Shown here one piece after another: positions 19,834 through 34,100 of a stretch of 64,000 bases of DNA. Within the stretch, counting starts at the first letter, position 1. Each line of letters begins with the position of its first letter. A program made the position numbers and the translations under genes. The DNA is from Symbiodinium natans (taxonomy: Eukaryota; Sar; Dinophyceae; Suessiales; Symbiodiniaceae): positions 277,501 to 341,500 of the forward strand of contig CAJNDS010000657.1 of assembly GCA_905221605.1 (NCBI GenBank). The letters run 5' to 3'. The notes beneath the pieces are model-generated. The model saw only the letters and a program-made list of their open reading frames with translations, was not told the origin of the DNA and searched no databases.

Positions 19834-22800
19834 TCAGGGCTTGTAGTACTTGGTGGGAACGAACGGCATCTTTGTTACCTCAGCCAAAAGGCAATCGGGG
19901 GCGTAGGCTCTCATCTCCTGAACCTCGAAGCCTAAACCCTAAACCCTAAACCCTGAACCCTAAACCCTACACCCTGAACCCTATCCCAAACCCGAAATCC
20001 CAGAACACCCTCTCCAAACCATCATGGTGATGGCCCCTCAAGGGTTTAGGGTTTAGGGTTTAGGGTTTAGGGTTCAGGGTTTAGGGTTTAGGGTTTAGGG
20101 CAAAGTTTAGGGTGTAGGGTTTAGGGTCCTGGGCGACCTGGATCCTAAACCCTGAACCCCAAACGGATAAACATGCAAGATTGCATTTCCAAGAACGGTC
20201 CAGCAACCTTGTGAGGTTAAGTGGAGGGAAGCAAATCAAAAAACTCGAGCCTGTGCGGGTTTCGGGTTTAGGGTTTAGGATTTGGGGCTTAGGGTTTAGG
20301 GTTCAGGGTGTGGGGTTTGGGGTTTAGGACTTAGGGTTTAGGGTTCCCAAAGATCCAAACACTCCATGCCTCGAGAATCCTACACCCCAAACCCTTCCAA
20401 CCTGTGTCAAAAACGTTATTTAAAACAACTATATCAAATATAATAAATAAACAAAATAATTATAAAAAAAGAGGAAAATGTGGAGGTCCCCGCCTTGGCA
20501 GGGTAGCGCTTGCCGCGAACCACCACCTCCCAAGGGAAGCCAACATCCCAAGCCCCCTAAGCCCTACACCCTAAGGCCAGCAAGCATCAGTACTTGGGCA
20601 GGGCTCTTGAGCTTTTTCAACCCTAAACCCTAAACCCTGAACCCTAAACCCTAAACCCTAAGCCCTAAACCCTAAACCCTAAACCCTGAACCCTGAACCC
20701 TGAACCCTGAACCCTAAACCCTAAACCCTAAACCCTAAACCCTAGACCCCAGCCCTGAGCAATCCACAAGGCAGCCTGGAGGTCGGTGCCCTGCTTGTTG
20801 TGGGGCTTGTTGATGTAGCCTGCGCTTGCTCGGAATCCAGGAATGAAAAGGGGCTCTGAGGGGTCTTTAGGGTTTAGGGTTTAGGGTTTCGGGTTTAGGG
20901 TTTAGGGTTTAGGGTTTAGGGTTCTAATAGGAGGTACTTTAATCCTTATTAAAAGGACTGTTCCCAAGTTTTGGGTTCCTAAGGTGCGGAGGGCTGCGGA
21001 GAAGAGGCACTATTTACAGGGTCGTTGTTAAGGGCGTGGGCTTGTTCAAGGCTCCTTGGTACCCTGGGAAATTGAGGTAATTCGAAGTCACCCTTGTTGT
21101 GTTTCCCGAACCCTAAGCCCGGAAACCTGAACCCAACACAAAAAGCTCGAAGGCAACCTACCAAATTTCATAATTCTAGAGCTGCGGCTAAATCCTATTG
21201 TTTCAAGGCTTAGAGGGATGTACAGGGCTTGTAGGGATACCATGGTTTGCAGGGCTTATACATGTTGATTTTAATTTCAGTTAGGCTTGGGTTCCAGTCG
21301 GCTAAAGGCTCTGACAGGTTCCTAGTCTCGGGATACATATGAGACTCTGAGGCCCTAAACCCCAAACCCTAAACCCTAATCCTAAACCCTAAACCCTAAA
21401 CCCTAAACCTGAACCCTAAACCCTAAACCCTAAACCTCAAACACCGAAGCCCCTACGCTACACCCTCGACCCGCCGCTTTGAAGCACTGTGCGCACTGTC
21501 AGGACAACATGGGGAGCCAAGGATAGCGTGCACCCGCGCCTATGGAGATGTTCTTCTTCAGGCAGGGCGACATGCTTCCGCTGGTCACCTTCTAGACCCA
21601 AGAGTAACCTACCCTAAGGCTCTTGGGTCCTCAAAACCCTAAGAATTGAGACCCCAGAACCCTCCTTAGGAGGTACCAGTCCCTCTGTAGGAGGGTCCAT
21701 GGAGCCTTAAGGTAGGAACCCTAAACCCTGAACCCCAACTAAACCCTTTTTGGGAAAAGGGAACCAAAACCCTACAAAAAGGGAATGAGGGCCTACTCCG
21801 GGTCCGAGTACCAGGATATCAGAGGCCGCCGTCGTTTAGCGTTTAGGGTTTAGGGTTTAGGGTTTGGGATGTGAAAACGTCCTACACGACCTACGAGGCT
21901 GGCCTCTTTAGCCTTATTGTATACACAGAAGCCGGGAGCTTGTTTCCCGTCAGGATCCAAAACGATCCCCCACAACAACGGTCACAAGAGCTAAGCCCTG
22001 GAAGCTCTGCAGCACTTAGGCCGAAAGAATATTCGAACCGTGAACCCTAAGCCCTAAGCCCTAAGCCCTAAGCCCTCAGCCCTAAGCCCGAAGCCCGAAG
22101 CCCGAAGCCCTAAGCCCTAAGCCCTATAAACCCTAAACCCTAATTAAACCCTAAACAGCGCAACAGCTTGCTTCAAGCTCTCCCGCCCCCCCCCCCCACC
22201 CCAAACGTGCGCGCGCGAAAGCGCAGCTCTCCCTGCCTTGCCCACCACCTGGCCATCCAGGGTCTCGATGTCCGCGCCCTCCCGCGCGGGGGGCCCGGCG
22301 GCGGGCATCAGCCCGGCCCGGAGCCTGCGGGGTTTAATAGGGGTTATGGGGGTTTAATAGGGGTTATAGGGTTTGTAGGGGTTAGAGGGTTTGTAGGGTT
22401 TATGGGGTTTATGGGGGTTATAGGGGTTACAGGGGTTTGTAGGGTTTATGGGGTTTATGGGGTTTATGGGGTTTATGGGGCTTCATAGGGTGTATGGGGC
22501 TTTGTGGGGTATATAGAGTTGTAGGGTTTATAGGGGTGGGCTTACATCACTTACATAGGACTTTAGGGCTAGGGCTTTTAGGGCTTAGAGGGCTTTAGGG
22601 TCATTGGGCTTTGGGTTTGGAGGGTTCAGGGTTTGGAGGTGCTAGGCGGATGACTCGGGACTCGAAGACTTGGAGGGCTTCGAGGGTGTGAAGGTTTAGG
22701 GTTTGAAGGTTGGAAGGTTTAGGGTTTAGGGCTTGAGGGTTTAGGGTTTGAAGGTTTAGGGTTTGAAAGGTTTAGGGTTTAGGGCTTAGGGTTTAGGGTT

Positions 22801-23599
22801 TAGGGTTTAGGGTTTAGGGTTTAGGGTTTAGGGTTTAGGGCTTGCCCTTAACCCTAAACCCTGAACCCTAAACCCTAAACCAGAAACCCCAAAAGCAGCC
22901 GAATGCGCTCGCAAGATGCCGGGGCAGGGCCTGGTGTAGCTCTTGTCCGCCAGCTGGCCCAGGACCACATCGCCTCGCAGATGCGCACCCTCAAGGGTCT
23001 AGGGCTTACCCCAAACCCTAAACCCTAAACCATAGAAGCCTCAACCCCACAGCCCGGTAAACCAGGTAAAGCCCTATAAACCCTTTTTCAGCCCTCCTAT
23101 GAGCCCGATAAAGCCCAAAAGCCCTAGAAACCCCTGAGCTAACCCCGCGTCCCAACTTAACCCTAAGGTTTCAAGGGCTTCGGGCTCAAAAAAGCCCTAA
23201 ACCCTAAACCCTAAACCTTAAACCCTAAACCCTAAACCCTAAACCCTAAGCTCTAAAATTCCGAACTGGGGCCCCTGGCTCCCAATGAACTTGTTCTTGG
23301 CTCCAGCTCGCCTTGCCTTGGGCACCACCCAGCCTCAGCTCGCAGAGCTCGAGGGTTTGGGGGGGGGTTTAGGGTTTAGGGTTTAGGGTTTAGGGTTTAG
23401 GGTTTAGGGTTTAGGGTTTTAGGGTTTAGGGTTTAGGGTCTAGGGTTTAGGGTCTAGGGTTGGAGGGCTGAGAGGTGTGGGATCGGCTCTGCAAGCCCCA
23501 GGATGGCTGTTTTGGAACAGGATCGCCTCCCCAACCGAAGTCTAAACCCGACGCCTCTCTGGGGCGCGCACTGAGGCCCGCCTCGCAGGGAGTGGTGTC
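19834..23599 (-). CDS. gcvT: gcvT exons 16-23 (C-terminal part, with stop codon)
   Basis: Exons: 23599-23572 (DTTPCEAGL; GT), 23333-23280 (WVVPKARRAGAKNKFIG; GC), 22973-22931 (DVVLGQLADKSYT; GC), 22324-22237 (LRAGLM...PAREGADIETLDG; GC), 21588-21540 (VTSGSMSPCLKKNISI; GC), 20819-20776 (YINKPHNKQGTDLQ; GC), 20526-20494 (VVVRGKRYPAK; GC) and 19878-19834 (VTKMPFVPTKYYKP then TGA). They match the C-terminal barrel domain of T-proteins through to the terminal YYKP. Confidence 0.93.
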
Positions 23600-24285
23600 C
23601 TGCGCATCTCCCGGGCGCGCGGGAGGGCAGGGGGGGAGGTGTGGTACCCGAAACCCTAAACCCTAAACCCTAAACCCTAAACCCTAAACCCTAAACCCTA
23701 AACCCTAAACCCTAAACCCTAAACCCTAAACGTGGTGGAGGCGGGATGTGCGCGACGGGTCCTCGTCTAGCTCGTGGCCTCGGAATGCCAGAACAAGGCT
23801 TAGGATCTACCTGAAGGCTTCCCCTTTTTTGGGCTTTCTAACATAATGTTGACTTGACATTAATAAAGCCCGCTACAATTATAAAATCCCGCTGCCCGGA
23901 ACACAATAATGTAACCCGCCACAATTATAAAATCCCCGCCCGGAATTATTTTTTTTCGGGCGATGTTGTGCAACTAACTTAAACTGATAAGTTTCAGGGT
24001 GTTGGAAGAGAATGAGTTTAGAGCTTGCTGGCTGCAGACACTCTTTTTGTAGTGGCCAAGGCTCGCAGTAGAGGCTCACTTAGCCCACTGTGGTGGCACT
24101 GTGACAGCTAGATCGAAGCAGAGCTGCCTCATGTAGAATCGCTCTGCCTTGGCCTTGTCGCAGCTTAGACAGCCCGACTGCCATCTGCATCTAGAGCACA
24201 CTCCTGGGTGCCCCTCAACCCTAAACCCTCAACCCTAAACCCCTAATTAGGCCCTGAACCCTCACCCCTCAACCTCCTCCTCCTC

Positions 24286-24330
<45 letters not shown>

Positions 24331-24342
24331 GTACTACTACTG

Positions 24343-24390
<48 letters not shown>

Positions 24391-27300
24391 GTACTAATAC
24401 TACGTCCTACCAGGATTTAGGCGGATATTATTGAGGAGGCCCTGGCCGAAAAGATTGATCAATGAAGGGGGGGGGGGTTTATTAATGCGAAGTCAACATT
24501 ATATAAAATAAGCCAATATCATGAAACAGAACATGATATACTATAATATGATAGCATATATCATTACAGTATACCACCCTAGAGAGGTACTACACAGGAG
24601 CCTTTGGGCACGCACCGTGCCTCTAACTGCTGCGCCCGACTAAGCCCACATCGTTTTCGTTGAGTCCGCGGCCAAGCCCTGTACCTCCTACCCCAACGCT
24701 CTGCCTAAACCCTACAACCTAAACCCTAAACCCTAAACCCTAAACCCTACAACCTAGACCTAAACCTTACATTGCAAAACCATCACCCTCAACCCGATTC
24801 GACCCCTAGTGGTGCAGCCTCAGCCCTGAAGCCTACACCTTTGACCCTGAGATCTGGACCATAAACGCCCTAAATTCATCTTGGAAAGACCTTACAGTAA
24901 TTACACCCTAGAATGAAAACCCCAACCCTACAGCCCAATCGTACACCAAACCCCCAGAACCTAACTCCTGACGTCCGAAAACCTGAAGCCCTGAACACAA
25001 ATCCCTAAACCCTAAACCCTAAACCCGAAAACCTAAACCCTGAACCCTAAACCCAAACCCTAAACGCTAAACCCTAACCCCTAAACCGTAAACCCTAAAC
25101 CCCAAGCCCAGCCAAGCCACAAGCCCCCAACCTTGGGGGACCTAAGCCCCTAAGCCCTAAGCCCTAAGCCCCAAACCCTAAACCCCTAAACCCTAAACCC
25201 TAAACCCCAAACCCCTAAACCCTAAACCCTAAACCCCAAACCCCTAAACCCTAAACCCTAAACCCCAAACCCCTAAACCCTAAACCCCTAAACCCTAAGC
25301 CCCCAACCCCTCTGGGGAACCGGGCCGTAGAGGCAAAGCCCCGCCTCCAGCCTCAGGGCATCTCGGGCACCCAGCCTGGCACTCGAATCCCTAAACCCTA
25401 AACCCTAAACCCTAAACCCTAAACCCTAAACCCTAAACCCTAAACCCTAAACCCTAAACTCCCCGGAGCCAACCGTGGCGGAAGCCACGCGGCGAGCCGG
25501 ACCTCCGACTGCGAAGAGAGGAGTTGCCAGACCTTGAGGCTTGGTGTTAGGGGTTTGGGGGGTTTAGGGGGTTTGGGGGGTTTAGGGGGTTTAGGGGGTT
25601 TGGGGGGTTTAGGGGGTTTGGGGGGTTTAGGGGGTTTAGGGGGTTTGGGGGGTTTAGGGGGCTTGGGGGGTTTAGGGGGTTTAGGGGGGTAGGGGTTTGG
25701 GGGGGGTTTAGGGGGTTTAGGGGGTTTTTAGGGGGTTTAGGGGGTTTAGGGGGGGTTTAGGGGGTTTAGGGGGTTTAGGGGGTTTAGGGGTTTAGGGTTT
25801 TAGGGGGTTTAGGGGGTTTAGGGGGTTTAGGGGGTTTAGGGGGTTTAGGGGGTTTAGGGGGTTTAGGGGGTTTAGGGTTTAGGGCTATTTGCGGTTTAGG
25901 GATGAGAGTTCTAGGGGTTTATGAAAGATGCCCCATGGACAATCCACAAGCCCCATGACATGTGGGTCCACTCTGCGAACATGATGTCAGCCCACTTGGG
26001 GCTTGCCTGTGAGCTCACATGGAAGCCGACCATGAAACCCTAAACCCTAAACCCAAAACCCAAAACCCTAAACCCTAAACCCTAAACCCTAAACCCTAAG
26101 TGGACGAAATAGCTGCATGTCTGAGACTACCCAAAAGGTTTAGGAAGGTTTCAGGAGTTCAGGGTTTCGAGCTAGAGGTTCGGGCCTGGGTCTGCGTTGG
26201 AGGCGTTTCAGCTTCATTCAAAAGGCGGGGCAGAGGGTCCGGGGCTGTCAGGGCCTAGATTGAGGACTATTAGTATAAGGGGCAACCTGTGATTCCCAAC
26301 AGCACATATTATGTTCAGAGGGTTCAGGCGTAGAGGGTTTAGTGGAGAGGGTCAACTCGGAACAAACTTTGCCCGGCCACTGCGACGGCCGCCTCACCGG
26401 GAACGAACACCTGAGGAGTCGGCGGAGGATGTGATTTTGGGTTTGGGGATTTAGGGAACTGCCGCAGGACACTACGCCTGAAATGTTTATCTCAAGAATA
26501 CTACTGCGGGGTCCGCACCCCAAGCCCCCCACAATCAGAAGTTGTGGGGTTCTGAAGGTCGGGGTGATGACGTAGCTCTCGGGTCAGAGGTTGTAGCGGT
26601 TCTTTGGCTTTGGGTCTAAGCCTGAAGGCTTTCTTGGGTTCCCTCACTGGCGTAGGAACCGACACTTCTTAGATTCTCTTGGGCAGCTACATCCCTACAC
26701 CTGAAGCCCTAAACCCTAAACCCTAAACCCGAAACTCCATCACCGGTCAGAGGAAGCTTGTTAGTCTCACGTGGGCTTCGGATTTTAGACAGGCCCCGCC
26801 TCGAAGCCGTCCTCGCCAGTGTACCCACACCTCCGAGGGGTTTAGGGTTTAGGGTTTCGGGTTTAGGGTTTAGGGTTTAGGATTTAGGGTTTAGGGTTTA
26901 GGGAAGGTCTGGGCTTTCAGTTTTTGGGTTCTTAAGGGAGGGGGGTTAATGGGGGTTCTTTTTTATGTAGGGTTTTGGGTAGGGTTGATCTGAGGTCTTT
27001 AAGGAAGTATTGTTTAAGGATTTTATGAAGTGGCACCGGCTTTTCTCTTTGGGAATGCTGCCCTCTGGAAAGGATTTGTTTGATGTTTTTTTTTGGGGGG
27101 GAGGAGTCGCTGGTAGCGACGGCTAGTGGGTTTATATACTATATATATATATATAAGGGTTGAATGCTGTTGGCAGAAACTGGAGGGGTTTAGTGCTTAG
27201 GGCTTAGGGTTCATTTAGGGAAAGTTTTGCAGGAGTGTAGCTGCCGGTGTCTCAGAATCGTAATCCGAAGAGACTCACTCGAATAAGCCCTCGTGCCCGA

Positions 27301-30300
27301 AGCCCTACGGTAAAGTTACCAGTCCTCAAAGCTTGAATCGTAGGGTTCTTCAGGGAGGGGGGTTCAAGGGGGGTATCCCTAAACCCTACACCCTAAACTA
27401 AACCCTAAACCCTCCTAGGTAACTCCTCTCGCCAAACGAAAGGGCTTGCAGGCCGCGACCTGGAGACGAGGCACTCCGCACCTCCCGAGGTTGCAGGTTC
27501 AGGAGCTACAGAGTTTAGGGTTTGGGGTTTGGGGTTTGGGGTTTAGGGCTTGGGGTTTAGGGTGCCCCCTAAACCCTAAACCCTCCCCCCAGCCCCCACC
27601 CTACAGAGAAGTCTTCCCAGTCACCCAGTCTATTTCATTGTGCTATGGGCTGCTTAATGATCCAACCAGATATAGGGTTTGGCTGAGGGCTTGGGGTTTC
27701 TGGAGCCCGGCTGCCAGGCCTCCAAGCGTCATCCACATGCACTCGCCGAAAGGCACTGCCTTCAGGTTCGTGGATGGGCTGAGGCGCTGCATGACCTCTG
27801 GCGAGGTATAGGGTCGAGGGTTGAGAAAAAAGCCCTCAACCCTAAAGCCGACAAACCTAAGAAGTCTAAAGCCATAGACAAACAAAACTCTAAACGCTGC
27901 AAACGAACAAAACAGTAAAGACTCTTTAAAATGGGCCACTCCTTGCGTTCTCAATATCAGAAATTTGGCTTCGGGTTTAGGGCTTAGATTCTTACCTTTC
28001 ATGGTTGAAATGTCAAGCCCCATTGGCCAGACTCGGGTGACTGCAGACCTTCTGTGAGTCCCAGAACGTTTGCAACAAAGGGAATTAGAGTGTAGGTCTT
28101 TCAGTCTGCGTCGCCTGCTACCTCCTGACAAAAGGAGGATTTCGGTTTCTTGCGGTCCCCGATTGTCGACCCGTTTTATAAGGGACCCTGTTTCGAACGG
28201 AGCCGGTTTGTGGAGCTTGACTTAGCAAAGGTTCCTGCAGTGGCTGCGCTGCACTTCGCCTTGCAAAAACTTTAAACCCAATTCCGAAGCCCTGAACCCT
28301 AAACCCTAAACCCCGAAAACTGAACCCTGAACCCTAAACCCTGAACCCTAAACACTAAAGCCCTAAACCCCAAACTCGGAGGCCCTAATCCCTGAACCCC
28401 AAACCCATTCAGTGCGGTCGATGATGCTATTAACCCTAAACCCTGAATCCTCAATCCTGAACCCTAAACCCTAAACCCTAAACCTTAAACCCTAGACCCT
28501 AAACCCTAAACCCTAAACCCTAAACTCGCACATCGGCGGACCTCCATCGCCTTGGGGCCCTGGATGGCGAAAAGGCCGCGGTTGTCCCACATCACCTGCT
28601 GCGGACAGGCTCTTGCTCGACGCTTGGGGCCTTTCAGCCCAGGGGCGTACTTGGGGGGTTAGGGTTTAGGGTTTAGGGTTTAGGGTTTAGGGTTTCGGGT
28701 TTAGGGTTTAGGGTTTAGGGTTTAGGGTTTAGGGTTTTAGGGTTTAGGGTTTCGGGTTTAGTCTTTAGGGTCTAGGGTCTAGGGTTTAGGGTTTAGAGTT
28801 TAGGGTTGAAGGTTTGGGGTTGGTGGTCTAGGTTTCAGTTCACAGGCTAAGCTAGAAGGAGGGACTTCTCGACCAGACCTCGAAGTAAGATGAAACCAAA
28901 GTGGGTCTCGGGCTTAGGATTTGCGATTTAGGGTGTGGGCTTTCGAAAGGGGATGGGGGAAGGCAGATGAGCTCCTTAATCCCTAATTAAAACATAACAA
29001 CGAGTAGTTGCATGGTCCCTTAGTATGGGCCCTTAAAGATGGACCCCTTATATACCCCTTTTCTACCCTATACTACCCAAGGCCATACATCAGAACCCCT
29101 AAAGCAGGTAAGGGACCGTCTGCCGGGACCATGTAACTACCCTAAACCTAAACCCTAAACCCTTAACCCCAAGTACCCCTTATATACGCCTTATATACCC
29201 TATAGACCTCAGCCTTCAAACTACCCTGCAGGCTCTTCGCACCTCCATCTTCACGTCGCCGCCGAACTTCCCCAGCTGCTCCTCAAAGTGCTTCAGGTCT
29301 TTTGGGGCGCAGCCGGCGTTCACGACCTGCCAGGGATTTGCAGTTTCGATGTAGGGTTCAGGGTTTAGGGTTTAGGGCTTTAGGACTGAGGGATTCCTTG
29401 GATGTTCGGGCTTTAGAGGTATTTGGAGTTCTCTTACAAGGCCTACAGAGCTTGTGGGGATCTATGGGTCTAGGTTCAGAGTCTAGCTGGCACAAACGGC
29501 GTAGGTCAAATAGTCGAATAAAGCCTGACGACCCTCAACTCTAACAGTAGTGCTCACGGCAAGTGAAACTCAACAATGATGAGCAAGCATCCATGAGCAC
29601 AGCACAAAAAGAACATAATTCTCGGTGTTACTGGAATTACGACTATGATGCTGATTCGGGACTTTTATCCAAGGGACGATGACACGGAAATGGGAGTTTG
29701 AAGCGAAGGCCCGAAATGAGAGCCGGCGCTCGAACCACAAACCCGAACTGGAGAGTTGTAAAGGTATGTATATATGTATATATGTATATGTATATATATG
29801 TATGGTAACAGGGCCTCCTGTGATCCACTAGGCCTTCGTTCAAATTTATCATGTTAGCTCGTTTTGAATTTATTTCTAGCATACCAACCCTTCCAGCCGC
29901 TCTATATATTTTAGCTCGTTTTGAATATATTCCTAGCATACCAACCCTTCCAGACGCTCTATATATTCAAGACATCTTAGATGTTTCAGATGTTCCAGAC
30001 ATTCTCAACTTTTCAAACATTCCAGACTTTCCAGACATTCCAGAATTTCCAAACTTTCCAGACATTCCAAACGTTTCCGATATTCCGGACGTTTCCAACA
30101 TTCCAGACATGCCAAGATTTCCAAACTTTTAAGATATCCTAAACATTTCAAACTTTTCAGATATTTCAGACATTCCACACTTTTCAGACTTTTCAGACTT
30201 TTCAGACATTTCAGACTTTTCAGACTTTTCAGACTTTTCAGACTTCTCAGACTTTTCAGACTTTTCAGACTTTTCAGACTTTTCAGACATTCCATGCATT

Positions 30301-31140
30301 CCAAAATTTCTAAACTCTTCAGACATTCCAAGCTTCTCAGACATTCCAAACGTTTTCAAGATTCCATACTTTCCAGGAATCCTAAAAGACTCAAACTTTT
30401 CAAACATTCCAGACATTTCAGACTTCTCAGATATTTCAAACATTCCAGACTTTTCAGACTTTTCAGACATTTCAGACTTTTCAGACTTTTCAGACTTTTC
30501 AGACTTTTCAGACTTTTCAGACTTTTCAGACTTTTCAGACTTTTCAGACTTTTCAGATATTCCAGAAATTCCAAGCTTTTCAAACATTCCAGTCATCCCA
30601 GACTTTTCAGACATTTCAGATATTTCAGACATTTCAGACTTTTCAGATGTTTCAGACATTCCAAACATTTCAGACTTTTCAGATATTTCAGACATTTCCA
30701 GACATTTCATTTTGTTGTCAGATATCTGTTTGATTCTGGAATATCTGAAAAGCCTGAAAAGTCTGAAAAGTCTGAAAAGTCTGAAAAGTCTGAAAAGTCT
30801 GAAAAGTCTGAAAAGTCTGAAAAGTCTGAAAAGTCTGAAATGTCTGAAAAGTCTGAAAAGTCTGAAAAGTCTGAAAAGTCTGGGCTGCCTGAAAAGTGTG
30901 AAGATTTTGAAACGCCTCGGAAGAGTTTAAATAGTCTGTCAGGTCTGCAATATCAGGAACATTAGCATTTCAGTTACTTGTATAAGAAGGCCCTGTTACC
31001 ACATCGTAGTAATGTTTAATAATACTATATATATATCTATATTATATAGAAAAATATTATATATAATAATAATAATGATAATAATAATATATATATATAT
31101 ATTAATATATATATATATATATATATTATTATTATTATTA

Positions 31141-31183
<43 letters not shown>

Positions 31184-34100
31184 ATTATTTTTCATAATAA
31201 TAATACTAATATATGTATATATAAATATATTATTATAAATATATTATTATAATTATATTATTATTTTTATTATTATTATATATATACATATATTATTTTT
31301 CATAAAAGATATTCATATATATATTATTATTCATAATAATAACTAATACATGTATATATTATAGACTATTATTATTATTATATTATTATATATACATCTA
31401 TTTTTATTCATAAGAATAATAACAATACCAATATGTGTATATATATAAAAATAGATTAGTATGTGTATATTATTATTATTATCATTATATACATATATTA
31501 TTATTTATAATAATAATATATATTATATATATAATATAATTTAATAATATATATATATGTATTATATATATATATATATATATAATATAACATGTAAAAA
31601 TTAGACACAACGTATTTATATAATATATCGAAAAATACATATCATATAAATATTTTGTATAATACAATATATATATATATATATATTGAAACCCTAAACC
31701 CTAAACCCTGAACCCTAAACCCTAAACCCTAAACCCTAAACCCTAAACCCTAAACCCTAAACCCTAAACCCTAAACCCTATATAATTAATTAATAGAATA
31801 TATATTTTATAATATATAAACAACATAAATATGTAATAAATATGTACAGATATAATATTTTAATTTCTGCTCAGGTTCCGACCTCAGATGCAGTGGCCGG
31901 CTCGTCAGTTTCGTTGCCCTAACCCTAAACCCTAAAACAAACACTGACGCATACACACGGGGGGGGTGTGAAGAACGGCACTCTCACCACGAGTGAAAAA
32001 AAAATAAACAGCTGCGAGCTGCTTTGAGGCGGGGCGGTGCCCAAAGCAGAGAGTGTTCCGGCATTGTGCGTCTGGGTCAAACTCATGAAAGCGCACGGCC
32101 AGCGATAGTGTCTGAGTCTTCATGAAAGCGCACGGCCCAAGTTTCCAGGGTTTTGATCTGTTGATTACAGCTTTGGTGCTGAGTCCGGCTGTGTCTCGCC
32201 ATCATGTCGAGCCCTCCTAAGCAGTACATTTCCACGATGAAGAACGTCTACACCTATGTGCAGAAGGAGTGGACTGCTAGTGGAAAGCGGATCTTGGGTG
32301 AACGTGGACACGCTGCTATTCATCTGCAGTCTGTTCGTAAAAGCCACCCAGCTCTGCCAATCTTTCTCTACGCGCTGGTTGGTGTCGTAGTAGCCTCGAA
32401 CGGAGCTTTGCTTCGAATTTGGGGCGGGCTCTCACCGGTCGCCTTGTGGATTCTCAACTGTAATTACAGTCAGACGCGCAAAAGCGGTCTCACATCCATT
32501 GCGGAGGTGTTCGCATCTGTAGCAGACCAATGCGTCCGCAAGACTTTTCGCCGACTTCTCCAGAACAAGAGTGTGGATGCCAAGGTGAAGACTACCACAG
32601 TACAAGAAGACGGCAGGCACGAAGACACGCTGATGCAAGACCTGGCTGCTCCAGCCGAGGCACAAGATGACAGACATGCGCGACTAAGTCTATGGTCAGT
32701 GGCATATCTTGGCGGCACCATTGAGCGCTGCAAGGAGCGCTGCAGTGGTGACTTCAACTTTGTGCAAAACAATCCTAAAGCCTTCAAGGATTTGCCAGGC
32801 ATTGATGCGTCTGCTACTGCTTCTGCAGCCGAAGCCGCCGTTGCAAGTGGGGAGGGCTTGCGAGGGCGTACCTGGTTTTCTACGCTGTTGCTCTTTGACG
32901 AAGCGTATGAGTTTCTAATGGAACTCGGCATCTTGGACAGTCCAAGTTCCGCTGCAAAGAAACAGATGTCTGGAGGCGTTGATGTTTCTGGTCAAACCCC
33001 CAATGCTGGGTGGGCAAACAGGCTACTGCAAACGGGCGTGAGCACGTTCGAAACGAAGAGCTGTGGATCGTTCGGCGGCTTGCACTCTCCAAGCGTCAAC
33101 ACAGCCCTAGCCGGCAATTTTCATCCCGGCGTCGCGGTGGAGATGATTCGCGGGCTCCGTGGCGACCACGGATGCCAAACAAAAGCTCGCTTCCTGTTTG
33201 CCAGTGGGCAGCCCATCCAGCCGCATGAGGAGTACGAATCTGTCGGCTTGGATGCCAAAGTAGAGTACTGCGCACTCCCCAGTGTGTTGCTTGATTTGTT
33301 GCGACTGAACTGCTTGGAGAGTCCTGAGAAGGCAGCAGTGGAACTAAAGCACGAGGACGACCTCATCGACGGTGTTGCTGAGTTCACGGACGCAGGTTTC
33401 TTTCCCGATGCAGTGGGTTGGCCTTACACCTTGCCAGACGGCGTTGTCACTAAACTTCGCTTTCGCCAGACTCCAGACGGTCCTCAGCCAGAGTGGTCCA
33501 TGGCAGACAGAGATGTAGACGTTCCTCCAGAGCTTGAACTACGCCCGGCAGCGCAGCGTCTCACTGAGATCTTTGAGCAGGAGCACCGCGTCCTAGAGTT
33601 CTCAGAGAGCGGCAAGCAACTTTTCAAGAGCTACTCGTGCTATTTTAATATTATGGTGGCTCAAGCTCGAGAAGATGGTGACGTGGGTCAGGGTGCCCAG
33701 ATGGGCGCGTGTCCGTGGAAACTTGCCATGCTTGCTTCGGCTTCTTATTAGCTGCAAACCAAACTTTTCAATCTTTGGTGCTCTTGTAAGGTAGTCGATT
33801 CTGAAAGTTTCGACTTTGATTTCCTTAGGTTTTAGGCCAGTGAGGCTTTGGCACTCTGGGATCTTGCCTGGCAGCAGTCGGCGCCGCCGGTTAATCCGGA
33901 GGCGCCGGTCCTGATCGATGCGGATGTGGTTGCACGGGCGTTTGGACTGCTGGAGATTCTAGAGAGCGTAGTGGCTATCATGGCTGGTAAGGAAGAGTCG
34001 TCTGCCTTCTCAACGTTCAACGAAGCCGACTCAGCGGAGAGAAAGCGGAAAAGGCCCATGGCTGACGAAGATCAGCTTGCTCTTGCTCTGACGGGACAGA

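Noticed and set aside
24070-24200. Minus-strand Cys-rich exon (CRWQSGCLSC...) as part of gcvT
   Set aside because: It carries a stop in its open frame and is not needed between gcvT exons; T-proteins have no such segment. Left unassigned.
30005-30965. Lysine/serine/glutamate-rich and RLFRLF ORFs of up to 223 residues
   Set aside because: Products of the 9-bp TTTTCAGAC array; both strands and several frames are open.
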